From assembly GCA_963725145.1 (NCBI GenBank), contig CAVRXL010000013.1, forward strand, positions 620,001-684,000: a DNA stretch of 64,000 bases, in the 5' to 3' direction. The position numbers were made by a program, and so were the translations under genes. Every line of letters begins with the position of its first letter. Position 1 is the first letter of the stretch. The DNA comes from DATAEE01 sp963725145 (GTDB taxonomy: Bacteria > Acidobacteriota > Vicinamibacteria > Vicinamibacterales > 2-12-FULL-66-21). Below, in pieces: positions 42,392 to 49,260 of the stretch. The notes under the pieces are model-generated. The model searched no databases and was not told where the DNA came from. It saw only the letters and a list, made by a program, of their open reading frames with translations.

Positions 42392-43975
42392 CTAGAGGAG
42401 GCCTCGGGCCGTCAGCCCTACGAGCTGTTCGTTACCGCCGGCGACGTAATAGGTGCCGCCGACGATCAGCGCCAGGCCCAGGATCGCGAGGACCACGGTC
42501 ACAGCGATTTGCAGTCGCCGGCGGCGGGTGTCGCCACCGGTAGGAATCAGGCGGACCGTCGCCAGCACCGGGGCCGTGGCGTACGCCCGCAGGTCATCGA
42601 CCGTGTGGAAAGTAGTGTCGAGCCGCTCCGCTGCGACGACGGCACCGAACGCCAGGCCGATGGAGGCGACGAGCCCCACGAGGAGCAGCCAGCGCCGGTT
42701 GGGCGCCGCCGGCCGGGCGGGCGGAATGGCGGGATCGAGCACACGGAACTGCTCCAGGCTCTGACCCTGCTCCAGATTCGCCGCAAGCTGAGCGTCTTCG
42801 TACCGTTTGAGGAGCGAGTCGTACCGCTCCTTGGTCGCCTCGTAGTCGCTCGACACCTGTTGAAGCTCCAACTGGCGTTTCGGCGCATTCTCGACGCGCG
42901 ACTCATACGTGGCGATCGCTTTCCGTAAGAGCGCCTCCTGCGCCTTGAGGGATTTGAGCTCGGCGGCCGTCGCGGCGAGCGACTGCCTGGGCCGCATCAC
43001 GGGATCTGCCGCGGGGGGCGCCCCGTGTCCGTTGGTTCCTGTCGTTGCGGTCGGCCGCTCGAGCGCGGCGATTTCCGCCGTCACGCGAATGACGTCTGGA
43101 TACTGGTCGCTGTACTGGGTGCGCAATTCGGCCAGCTCCCGTTTGAGTCTCGCGAGCTCTGCCGCCGCCGAGGTACTGGCCCCCGGCGGCGCCGGGCGGT
43201 CCTCGGCGTCGGTCAGTTGCTGTTCGATTCGCTCGTGTCGCTCCATGGCGCGAATCTGATACTCGCTGTTCAGCCGGAGTTGCGTGTTCAGCCGCTCGAG
43301 CGCGGCAAGATTGGCGTCGAGCTGCTGCGGCAGCTCGCCCGTGTGCTGCCGTTTGAACGCGCTCGCTCGATTCTCCAGGTCGTCCAATTCACGCTTCACC
43401 TCGCCCAGCTGATCCTTGAGGAACGTCGCTGTCCGGGATGCCTGTTGCTCGCGACTCCTGGTGTTTTCCTCGACATACGACGCGACCAGGGTGTTGGCCA
43501 CCATCGCGACGGTCTCCGGATCGCGCCCGCGATAGCTGAGCGTGAAAGCGATCGTCGCAATACGCCCTGGCTCGTCGACCCCTTTCAGCTCCAGCTTGAC
43601 GTCCCGGCGCATGCGTTGGACGAGATCGTCCGGGGTCGCCCAATCCCGCATCTCGGGGTACAGACCGAGGCGGCTGATCACGTTGGTGAGCCGGGCACGG
43701 CTCATCACCTGCTGTTGGATGGTCTGGATTCTGGTCTGGATCTCCGCGGTGACCGACGGCCGCACGAACGCTTCGGAGACCTGCTGTCTCTCGACGAGTA
43801 CCGTGGCGGCCGCTCGGTAGAGATCCGGAAGCGAGAGCGCCGCGGTGACCACTCCTGCGATCGCCGCGATGAACACGAGCAGGGCCATCCACTTCCGGCG
43901 CTGCCAGACTTCGAGTACAACGTCGTGCCCCGCGGCCTTCTCGGTCTGATGGCTGAGCCGATGCATCGGGCGCAT
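42392..43975 (-). CDS. Polysaccharide chain-length determinant (Wzz/GumC, XrtA-type)
   Basis: 527 residues. An N-terminal membrane helix (KWMALLVFIAAIAGVVTAALSL) and a later helix (RRWLLLVGLVASIGLAFGAVVAAE) flank a large coiled-coil periplasmic part (EQQASRTATFLKDQLGEVKRELDDLENRASAFK, AATAAELKSLKAQEALLRKAIA). A third hydrophobic helix is near the C-terminus. The architecture matches the PCP family TIGR03007 of XrtA loci, without a fused kinase domain; the separate BY-kinase is three genes upstream. It sets chain length and links the inner-membrane polymerase to the Wza-type exporter encoded 5 bases upstream. Confidence 0.9.
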   Translation of the reverse strand: MRPMHRLSHQTEKAAGHDVVLEVWQRRKWMALLVFIAAIAGVVTAALSLPDLYRAAATVLVERQQVSEAFVRPSVTAEIQTRIQTIQQQVMSRARLTNVISRLGLYPEMRDWATPDDLVQRMRRDVKLELKGVDEPGRIATIAFTLSYRGRDPETVAMVANTLVASYVEENTRSREQQASRTATFLKDQLGEVKRELDDLENRASAFKRQHTGELPQQLDANLAALERLNTQLRLNSEYQIRAMERHERIEQQLTDAEDRPAPPGASTSAAAELARLKRELAELRTQYSDQYPDVIRVTAEIAALERPTATTGTNGHGAPPAADPVMRPRQSLAATAAELKSLKAQEALLRKAIATYESRVENAPKRQLELQQVSSDYEATKERYDSLLKRYEDAQLAANLEQGQSLEQFRVLDPAIPPARPAAPNRRWLLLVGLVASIGLAFGAVVAAERLDTTFHTVDDLRAYATAPVLATVRLIPTGGDTRRRRLQIAVTVVLAILGLALIVGGTYYVAGGNEQLVGLTARGLL

Positions 43976-43980
43976 CCTTC

Positions 43981-44592
43981 CTATGGCACCAGAATGATGT
44001 CGCCGGGGCGGACGAGGACATTCTCGTGGCCTCCGTTCGTGTCCCCGTTGCCCGACATGAGCTTGCCGTAGTCGAAGGGGATCCGCCGCGTCTTCGACCC
44101 TTCTCTCCGCAGGATGACGATGCGGCCGCGGTCGGCGTACTCGTTCAGCCCGCCGGCGAGGGCGAGCATGTCGAGGACGGTGGCGCCGCTCCGCAGCTCG
44201 TGTCGGCCCGGTGTCTTGACCTCGCCGACCACCGCCACCTTGAAGCTGCGGACCTCCCGGACGATCACGGACACTTCCGGCGTGGCCACGTAAGGGGCCA
44301 GAGCGCGGGCCACGACGTCTCGGAGCTGCATCGGAGTGAGGCCGGCCGCCTGCAGGTCGTTGAGGAGCGGGAGCGAAATCTTGCCGTCAGGCCGGACGGG
44401 AACCGTGCGGCTGAGCGCCGCGTTATTCCAGACCGCGACATCCACCACGTCCTCCGCGCCGATGATGTATTCCTGCGGGATTGAGCCGGTGCTGTGGTCC
44501 GGGCGCGGCTCTACCTGCGAGGTAAAACCGGCCACCGGACCGGCGAGGGCTAATGAGAGTCCCAGCGGGAGGAGATAGCGGTGGCGGCACAT
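43981..44592 (-). CDS. Wza-type polysaccharide export protein (SLBB)
   Basis: 203 residues: signal peptide (LLPLGLSLALAGPVAG), a Poly_export domain (YIIGAEDVVDVAVWNNAALSRTVPVRPDGKISLPLLNDLQAAGLTP) and one SLBB domain (FKVAVVGEVKTPGRHELRSGATVLDMLALAGGLNEYADRGRIVILRR), ending VLVRPGDIILVP. The signal peptide lacks an obvious lipobox Cys. It is short like the XrtA-associated TIGR03027 proteins, so the outer-membrane channel may come from the beta-barrel protein at 46410-47558. The gene overlaps the sugar-transferase stop by 43 bases. Confidence 0.92.
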   Translation of the reverse strand: MCRHRYLLPLGLSLALAGPVAGFTSQVEPRPDHSTGSIPQEYIIGAEDVVDVAVWNNAALSRTVPVRPDGKISLPLLNDLQAAGLTPMQLRDVVARALAPYVATPEVSVIVREVRSFKVAVVGEVKTPGRHELRSGATVLDMLALAGGLNEYADRGRIVILRREGSKTRRIPFDYGKLMSGNGDTNGGHENVLVRPGDIILVP

Positions 44593-45686
44593 GGCGTGGT
44601 CTCGTGCTGGAAGTCATTGGCGCGCCGGTCGGCGATGGGTGCCGGTGCGCTCGTCCGCGGGAGCCCGTCGGCTATGCGCCCGCAGATCATTACTTTGAAG
44701 GTCTCGAGCAGGATCCGCAGATCGAGCCAGAGAGAGGCGTTCTTCACGTAGTAGAGGTCGAAGCGCAGCTTTTCGATCTCCTGCTCGAGATTGTTCGCGT
44801 ATCCGTATCGGACCTGCGCCCAGCCCGTCAGGCCAGGGGGAACCATGCAGCGCAGCGTGTAATAGCCGATTGCGGTCCCCGTCAGCTCGCTCAGATTGCG
44901 GCTCACGAGCGTGAACAGGTCGAGATTCGTCTGCGGATGCGGCCGGGGACCGACCAGGTTCATCTCGCCCCGCAGGATGTTCACGAACTGAGGTAGCTCG
45001 TCGAGCCGGACGGCGCGCAGCCAGCGCCCGACGCGCGTCACGCAATGGCCGTTGTCTCCGGCCCATTCGGACCGAGGCGCGCTGGTGACGTGCATGGTGC
45101 GGAACTTCAGCAGGCGAAAGGGCCGTCCGTTCACACCCGCCCGCAGCTGCACGAACAACACGGGACCGGCGGAGTCCAGCTTGATCGCACACGCGATCAG
45201 CGCGATGAGCGGCGACAGCGCGAAAAGGCCGACGAGCGCGACGGGCACGCTGATCGCGCGCGCTAACGCGCCGTGCACCCGGGACGGTCTGAACCGCCGC
45301 GAATAGACGATGCTCGTTGGCGTCAGGGCTTCGATCGCGAGCTTGCCCGTGAGCCGCTCGTAGACCTCGGCGGCCTCCTCGACGATCACGCCTCGTGGGA
45401 TGCAGGATTCCAGCAGCGCCCGGATCGGCGTCCGGCCGCGGCGCTCGGCCAGAGCGACGACGATCCGATGGGGCTGCAGCTCCGCGACGATCTCCGGGAG
45501 GCGGCGAAACGGGCCCACGACTGGACAGCCCTTGAGCCGCAAGGTCCCCGTCGTGCGTTCCTCGACGACGGCGAGGACCACGAGACGGCCGGAGCGCTGC
45601 GCCGCGATTTCCTCGACGAGCCGCTCCGCGAGGGGCGTCAGCCCGAGGACGAGGATGCGCTCTTGGAGTTGAGAGGGAAGCGTCAT
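44550..45686 (-). CDS. Priming sugar transferase (XrtA-type, no N-terminal membrane domain)
   Basis: 378 residues. It starts directly with a CoA-binding/Rossmann-like domain (ERILVLGLTPLAERLVEEI) and has a single membrane helix (VPVALVGLFALSPLIALIACAIKL) before the bacterial-sugar-transferase domain: FRLLKFRTMH, RVGRWLRAVRLDELPQFVNILRGEMNLVGPRP and GLTGWAQVRYGYANNLEQEIEKLRFDLYYVKN. It transfers the first sugar-1-phosphate to undecaprenyl phosphate. Family members TIGR03013/WbaP usually have four N-terminal helices; those are missing here, and the start overlaps the kinase stop by 4 bases, so the shortness is real. A disordered C-terminal tail overlaps the exporter gene. Confidence 0.93.
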   Translation of the reverse strand: MTLPSQLQERILVLGLTPLAERLVEEIAAQRSGRLVVLAVVEERTTGTLRLKGCPVVGPFRRLPEIVAELQPHRIVVALAERRGRTPIRALLESCIPRGVIVEEAAEVYERLTGKLAIEALTPTSIVYSRRFRPSRVHGALARAISVPVALVGLFALSPLIALIACAIKLDSAGPVLFVQLRAGVNGRPFRLLKFRTMHVTSAPRSEWAGDNGHCVTRVGRWLRAVRLDELPQFVNILRGEMNLVGPRPHPQTNLDLFTLVSRNLSELTGTAIGYYTLRCMVPPGLTGWAQVRYGYANNLEQEIEKLRFDLYYVKNASLWLDLRILLETFKVMICGRIADGLPRTSAPAPIADRRANDFQHETTPCAATAISSRWDSH

Positions 45687-46420
45687 TGTGGCTGCTGGGG
45701 GGTTGGACCCGAAGACGAGCGCCCGTACGCGTGGTACCCGTAGTAGCGCGAAGGCCGCTGATCGTCGCGGTTGAATACGAGACCGATCAGCTTGGATGGC
45801 TTGAGCAGGTTCAGAGCTTCGCCCACGAGCCGGCGTGGCGTCCGATTGGCGGAAATCACCAATATGAATCCGTCGATCCAGCCCTCGAGGATCCTGGTAT
45901 CCGGCACGAGCAGCAGCGGCGAGGTGTCCAGCACCACATACTCGTATTGTCGTCGCGCCTCCTGCAGCAGCTCGCCGGCGCGCCGCGTGCGGAGCAGCTC
46001 GAATGGATCGTCCGAGAATCGGCCGGTCGTCAGGACCGAGAGATTGAAAGCGGGCAGGTGCGTCACGACCTGCTGAAGCGTCAGCCGGGGATCGAGAATT
46101 GCGTCGACCAGGCCGGTCTGCCCGGCATGGCCCGCGAGTCCCAGGACGGAGGCCACCGAGGGCCGCCGGAGATCCGTGTCGACGAGCAGCACGCGCGCGT
46201 CGCGACGATGCGCCAGCACCCCAGCCAGGTTCACAGCCGTGGTTGTCTTGCCATCGCCCACGGTGGGGCTGGTGACCGCCACCAGCCGCAGCGCGTCGTC
46301 GCCGCCGCGAGCTTCCTCGAGCGCGTAGCGCAGGGTGTTGTACTCCTCGGCGTCGGGCGAGGAGTATCGAAGCAGCGTGACAAGATGCTCGTCGAGCGCT
46401 GGAGCGATGTCACTCATCAT
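45683..46420 (-). CDS. BY-type tyrosine kinase / CpsD-like ATPase
   Basis: 245 residues from ATG 46420 (an extension to 46444 overlaps the barrel gene). P-loop ATPase: Walker A SPTVGDGKTTTAVNLA, Walker A' VLLVDTDLRRP, Walker B YVVLDTSPLL. The C-terminus carries a Tyr cluster (RYYGYHAYG) that would be autophosphorylated. It is a cytoplasmic CpsD/XrtA-type kinase without its own membrane domain; its activator would be the Wzz-like protein at 42392-43975. A candidate cognate phosphatase is the LMW-PTP domain in the fusion at 22548-25790. It regulates chain assembly by cycles of phosphorylation. Confidence 0.92.
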   Translation of the reverse strand: MMSDIAPALDEHLVTLLRYSSPDAEEYNTLRYALEEARGGDDALRLVAVTSPTVGDGKTTTAVNLAGVLAHRRDARVLLVDTDLRRPSVASVLGLAGHAGQTGLVDAILDPRLTLQQVVTHLPAFNLSVLTTGRFSDDPFELLRTRRAGELLQEARRQYEYVVLDTSPLLLVPDTRILEGWIDGFILVISANRTPRRLVGEALNLLKPSKLIGLVFNRDDQRPSRYYGYHAYGRSSSGPTPQQPQ

Positions 46421-47558
46421 CGGAATCCTTGGTGCGTGCCGCATGGCGAGGCAGCGCGGCGCTCAGGGTCAACGACACGCTTCTGATCGGGATCGTGTCG
46501 TTGCCGCTGTCGAAGGTGCCCCGTTGTACGCCGGCCCGGCCCGTGACCGAGACCGACAGACCACCCCACGTTTGGTAGGCCGCTTCGAGGTTCACGACGG
46601 CGACGGTCACCCGCCCGGCGTCGCGCGAGCTGGCGGCGAAAGCGGGCGTTGCGCTCAGCGTCACGCGCCGGGCCGCGTGGTACATGGCCGATCCGGCGAC
46701 CCGCTGCACGTCGATGGCGCCCGCCTCGCCAATGGCGGTAGATTGCGTCCGGGAATAGCCCGCGGACAGTTCCCCTTTCTGGTAGCGGCGCCGGACGAGC
46801 GCGCCGAGCTCGGGCCGGACGACGCCCTGGGCAAGACGCGGCCCCGCGACGAGCTCGACGGCGACGCGGCGCGTGAGATCTCGCGTCCAGCGGCTCGTGA
46901 GGACGTGCCACGCTTCCGACCGACCATCGCTGAAGTGATACCCCTGGAAGCGGTACTCGATGCGCTGCGACGCGCCGCGGCTGGTCCGATGCCGACCGAC
47001 GCCGAGGTATGCCTCCTGCACCCGCGACGAAACGCCGCCTTCCAGCAGATCGCGTGTGAACACGTATCCGAGATCGAAGGTCGTCACCGGCGTCCACGCA
47101 TAGCTCGCGTTCGACGCGGCCACCAGACGATCCGCGTGCGCGCGCCCGGTCGTGAGCGCGCTGCCGGTGTTGAATTCGCCCGGGTTGTTGGTCGCCAGGT
47201 AGGAGCCTTCGAGATCGAGTGTGAGCCGCCGCGAGGGGCGCTGACGAAGCTCGAGGGCTGCGTCCTGCCGCGCGAACACGCTGTTGAGCGAGCTGTAATT
47301 CGGATAGCCCTCCGCGTCGAACCCGTATCGAGCCGACAGCGCGAGAGGCCAGGATCGGTAGCCCGCCTCCACCCTCGGCCCGACGCGTGCGATGAAACCC
47401 TGCTGTTGCTCGCGCTCGCTGCCTGCGGCGAAGAGGTTGTCGTCGTAGATTTGCGTCGTTGACAGTGTGAGGGTGGCGTAGGCGGACCCTTGCCCCGCGG
47501 CGGGTGGCGGCGCCAGCACGGCACCGACGGCAATCGCCACAGGCAGGACTCGCCTCAC
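46410..47558 (-). CDS. Outer-membrane beta-barrel protein (TIGR03016/BBP2-like)
   Basis: 382 residues with a signal peptide (LPVAIAVGAVLAPPPAAG) and ~16 amphipathic beta strands such as FIARVGPRVEAGYRSWPLALSARYGFDAEGY, RQDAALELRQRPSRRLTLDLEGSYLATNNP and VTLSATPAFAASSRDAGRVTVAVVNLEAAYQTWG. XrtA/polysaccharide loci carry a barrel of this type, presumed to form or line the outer-membrane polysaccharide pore. The start overlaps the nusG-like stop by 4 bases, making it the first structural gene behind the regulator. Confidence 0.88.
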   Translation of the reverse strand: MRRVLPVAIAVGAVLAPPPAAGQGSAYATLTLSTTQIYDDNLFAAGSEREQQQGFIARVGPRVEAGYRSWPLALSARYGFDAEGYPNYSSLNSVFARQDAALELRQRPSRRLTLDLEGSYLATNNPGEFNTGSALTTGRAHADRLVAASNASYAWTPVTTFDLGYVFTRDLLEGGVSSRVQEAYLGVGRHRTSRGASQRIEYRFQGYHFSDGRSEAWHVLTSRWTRDLTRRVAVELVAGPRLAQGVVRPELGALVRRRYQKGELSAGYSRTQSTAIGEAGAIDVQRVAGSAMYHAARRVTLSATPAFAASSRDAGRVTVAVVNLEAAYQTWGGLSVSVTGRAGVQRGTFDSGNDTIPIRSVSLTLSAALPRHAARTKDSDDE

Positions 47559-48067
47559 GCGGGCTCCACGCTGGTGTAATCCACCGACACCGACACGCTG
47601 CGCTGGAGCAGCTCAATCGAAAGCACGAGCACCCCGCGCTCCGACTGCGTGTCCACGAGACGGCCTTCGACGCCGGCCAGAGGGCCGCGCACGATGCGAA
47701 CGCGCCGCCCTTCCTGCAGGTAGGCGTGCGGCATCACGTGCTCGCCGGAGGCCGCAAGGGCCTGGATTCCGCTAATCTCGCGCTCGGGGATTTCGGCAAG
47801 GCAGTCCCATCGATCTCCCAGCACGCGAACGAGGCCGCGCGCCTGACACACCTTCAGGTAGGCCGCCTTGTCCATCTCGTGGTTCAGGAAGAGATAGCCG
47901 GGGAACATCGGGACTTGAATCAGGTGCTGGACGCCGCCGCGCCGCGACCAGACATTCATCTTCGGAAGGAAGGGGCTGAAGCCCTTCGCCGCGAGCTGAT
48001 CGTGCACGAGCTGCTCGGAGTGACTGCGCGTCCAGAGGGCCCGCCACTTTGGCGGAGACACGACCAC
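47555..48067 (-). CDS. NusG-like specialised antiterminator (RfaH/LoaP/UpxY type)
   Basis: 170 residues from GTG 48067 (VVVSPPKWRALWTRSHSEQL). The frame extends to 48172, but that part runs into the conserved leader-like element and has no NGN similarity; GTG 48061 is also possible. The NGN domain shows RALWTRSHSEQLVHDQLAAKGFSPFLP, MFPGYLFLNHEMD and LVRVLGD; the KOW domain shows GRRVRIVRGPLAGVEGRLVDTQSERGVLVLSIELLQRSVSVSVD. Family knowledge: specialised NusG paralogues let RNA polymerase read through long glycan operons and are recruited by a leader sequence (ops, LoaP hairpin). It precedes ~35 genes on the same strand over 41 kb. Confidence 0.88.
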   Translation of the reverse strand: MVVSPPKWRALWTRSHSEQLVHDQLAAKGFSPFLPKMNVWSRRGGVQHLIQVPMFPGYLFLNHEMDKAAYLKVCQARGLVRVLGDRWDCLAEIPEREISGIQALAASGEHVMPHAYLQEGRRVRIVRGPLAGVEGRLVDTQSERGVLVLSIELLQRSVSVSVDYTSVEPA

Positions 48068-48114
48068 GGACCCACAACGGTCGACGGCATTCAGGTCTGA
48101 GGTCACTCCCACCA

Positions 48115-48279
48115 AGGCTTCGCCCCTTTCGGTTAGCGGCCTGTTCTTTCGGGCCGCTCCGGTTGCGAGCACCGCACGACGCGGGCGTCCTGGGGGCGCC
48201 CGCTCTAGGGAGATATGGGTCGGAACAGAGGGCGGAAATACCGGGAAATCCCAGCTTCAGGCGCGGGAAAACACAACTC
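48115..48279 (-). promoter_or_regulatory. Conserved leader-like element, copy B
   Basis: Located 48 bases before the preferred nusG-like start. On the minus strand it reads TGTGTTTTCCCG, then CTGGGATTTCCCGGTATTTC, then an extra GC hairpin (48181-48203, GCGGGCG/CGCCCGC), a perfect AGCGGCC/GGCCGCT hairpin and the tail TAACCGAAAGGGGCGAAGCC. Copy A (31394-31525) shows the same blocks without the extra hairpin. The base-pairing of the main hairpin is kept though its loop differs (CGAAAGAACA versus GGGAGCGC). This may be a promoter with a leader RNA for the NusG-like protein. No established riboswitch was recognised. Confidence 0.65.
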
Positions 48280-48329
48280 GACCGGAGAGGAATTCCGAGG
48301 ACGCGTCGCGTTGGTCGGGGACGCCGTCT

Positions 48330-49145
48330 TCAGCGCACGAACACGGCGGCTTCGCCGCCTGCGGTGGTCTTGACGAGATTCGCGATGATCTCGCGCATTT
48401 TGTCGCGCCGTTCGAGCATGGCCTTGATCTCGCGCTTGCCGATCCATTCTCCGAGCGCCGCCTGCAGCGATTCCTCGGTCAGCGCTTCCATCTTCGCCCA
48501 CAGCTCGGGGTCGATGCGCTTCATGTCTTCGTGCGTCATCTTCTTCTCGGTCGTGAACGAGCGGGTGTGGTCGATGAGGATCAGGTTCCAGCCCGGATCG
48601 ACGAGCCAGTTCCCCAGGTTGGGGTCCATGTTGTAGATCAGGTTGTCGAACATCTTCGTGCGGATGATCTGCTTGTTCCAGCGGAGCACCTGCTGCGGCG
48701 GGATGTTCTTGGGGGGGCCGCCCGTGTCCTTGAAGCTCTTGACCTCCGGGCACCACATGATGGCGGCGCCGAGGTCCCCCTTGTACCGCTTCTCGACCGT
48801 CGGCGGGATCATGCCGAGCTCGAGGAGCTTGTCCAGCTCGTAGGCGGCGATCTCGGACTTGTAGCTTTCCCAGTATCCCTGGTAGCGCTTGGGCGGGATG
48901 TGCTTCCACGCGATCGCTTCGATCGGCCCGCCCGGCTTCAGCATCGCCCTTTGCGGCTTGGTCACCCCGACCCCGATGTCTTTTATGCTCTCGACTTCGG
49001 CGATCTTGATGTACTCCTCGATCTCCTTCTCCCGTCCGATCCAGGGCCTCGGCTGGGAGGCTGGCTGGGCGAGGAGAACCGGAACGAACGAAGAGCAGGC
49101 GACGAGCAGCAATCCGGCGCGCCGGAGAGCAGAGCGATGACGCAT
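48330..49145 (-). CDS. Secreted PI3K/HipA-fold kinase-like protein
   Basis: 271 residues. N-terminal signal peptide (RRAGLLLVACSSFVPVLLAQ). The rest has the order of a bacterial PI3/4-kinase-like fold: probable ATP-binding Lys81 in EAIAWKH, helix SEIAAYELDKLLELGMIPPTVEKR, catalytic-loop-like NMDPNLGN with Asp174 and Asn179, and a DFG-equivalent LIDHTRSF with Asp192. The residue after the catalytic Asp is Pro rather than the usual Arg/His/Lys. Most cytoplasmic members have no signal peptide, so a periplasmic or secreted location is odd because ATP is scarce there. It is upstream of leader copy B and probably a separate transcription unit. Protein, lipid or small-molecule substrate is unknown; pseudokinase cannot be excluded. 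Confidence 0.75.
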   Translation of the reverse strand: MRHRSALRRAGLLLVACSSFVPVLLAQPASQPRPWIGREKEIEEYIKIAEVESIKDIGVGVTKPQRAMLKPGGPIEAIAWKHIPPKRYQGYWESYKSEIAAYELDKLLELGMIPPTVEKRYKGDLGAAIMWCPEVKSFKDTGGPPKNIPPQQVLRWNKQIIRTKMFDNLIYNMDPNLGNWLVDPGWNLILIDHTRSFTTEKKMTHEDMKRIDPELWAKMEALTEESLQAALGEWIGKREIKAMLERRDKMREIIANLVKTTAGGEAAVFVR

Positions 49146-49260
49146 ACGGCCTCCTGAACGGAGCTGGGTCGGGAGGCGCCCATTCTACGCCCAACCGGGG
49201 CCGCGGGGCTACCAGCTGGACCGGCTGGGGTAGAATCGCCATTCCACGGCAGGAGGAATC
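49146..49260. promoter_or_regulatory. Divergent promoter region
   Basis: 115 bases between divergently read genes. A TAGAAT -10-like hexamer occurs on each strand (plus 49231-49236; minus 49182-49187) at fitting distances from the two starts. No convincing -35 boxes were found. AGGAGGAAT precedes the plus-strand ATG at 49261. Confidence 0.35.

Noticed and set aside
26680..48067. PEP-CTERM sorting signals in the secreted proteins
   Set aside because: The C-termini lack a Pro-Glu-Pro followed by a helix and basic tail.
48068..48172. Long N-terminus for the NusG-like protein
   Set aside because: It includes the conserved CGAAAGGGGCGAAGCC tail of the leader-like element, which is non-coding in copy A.
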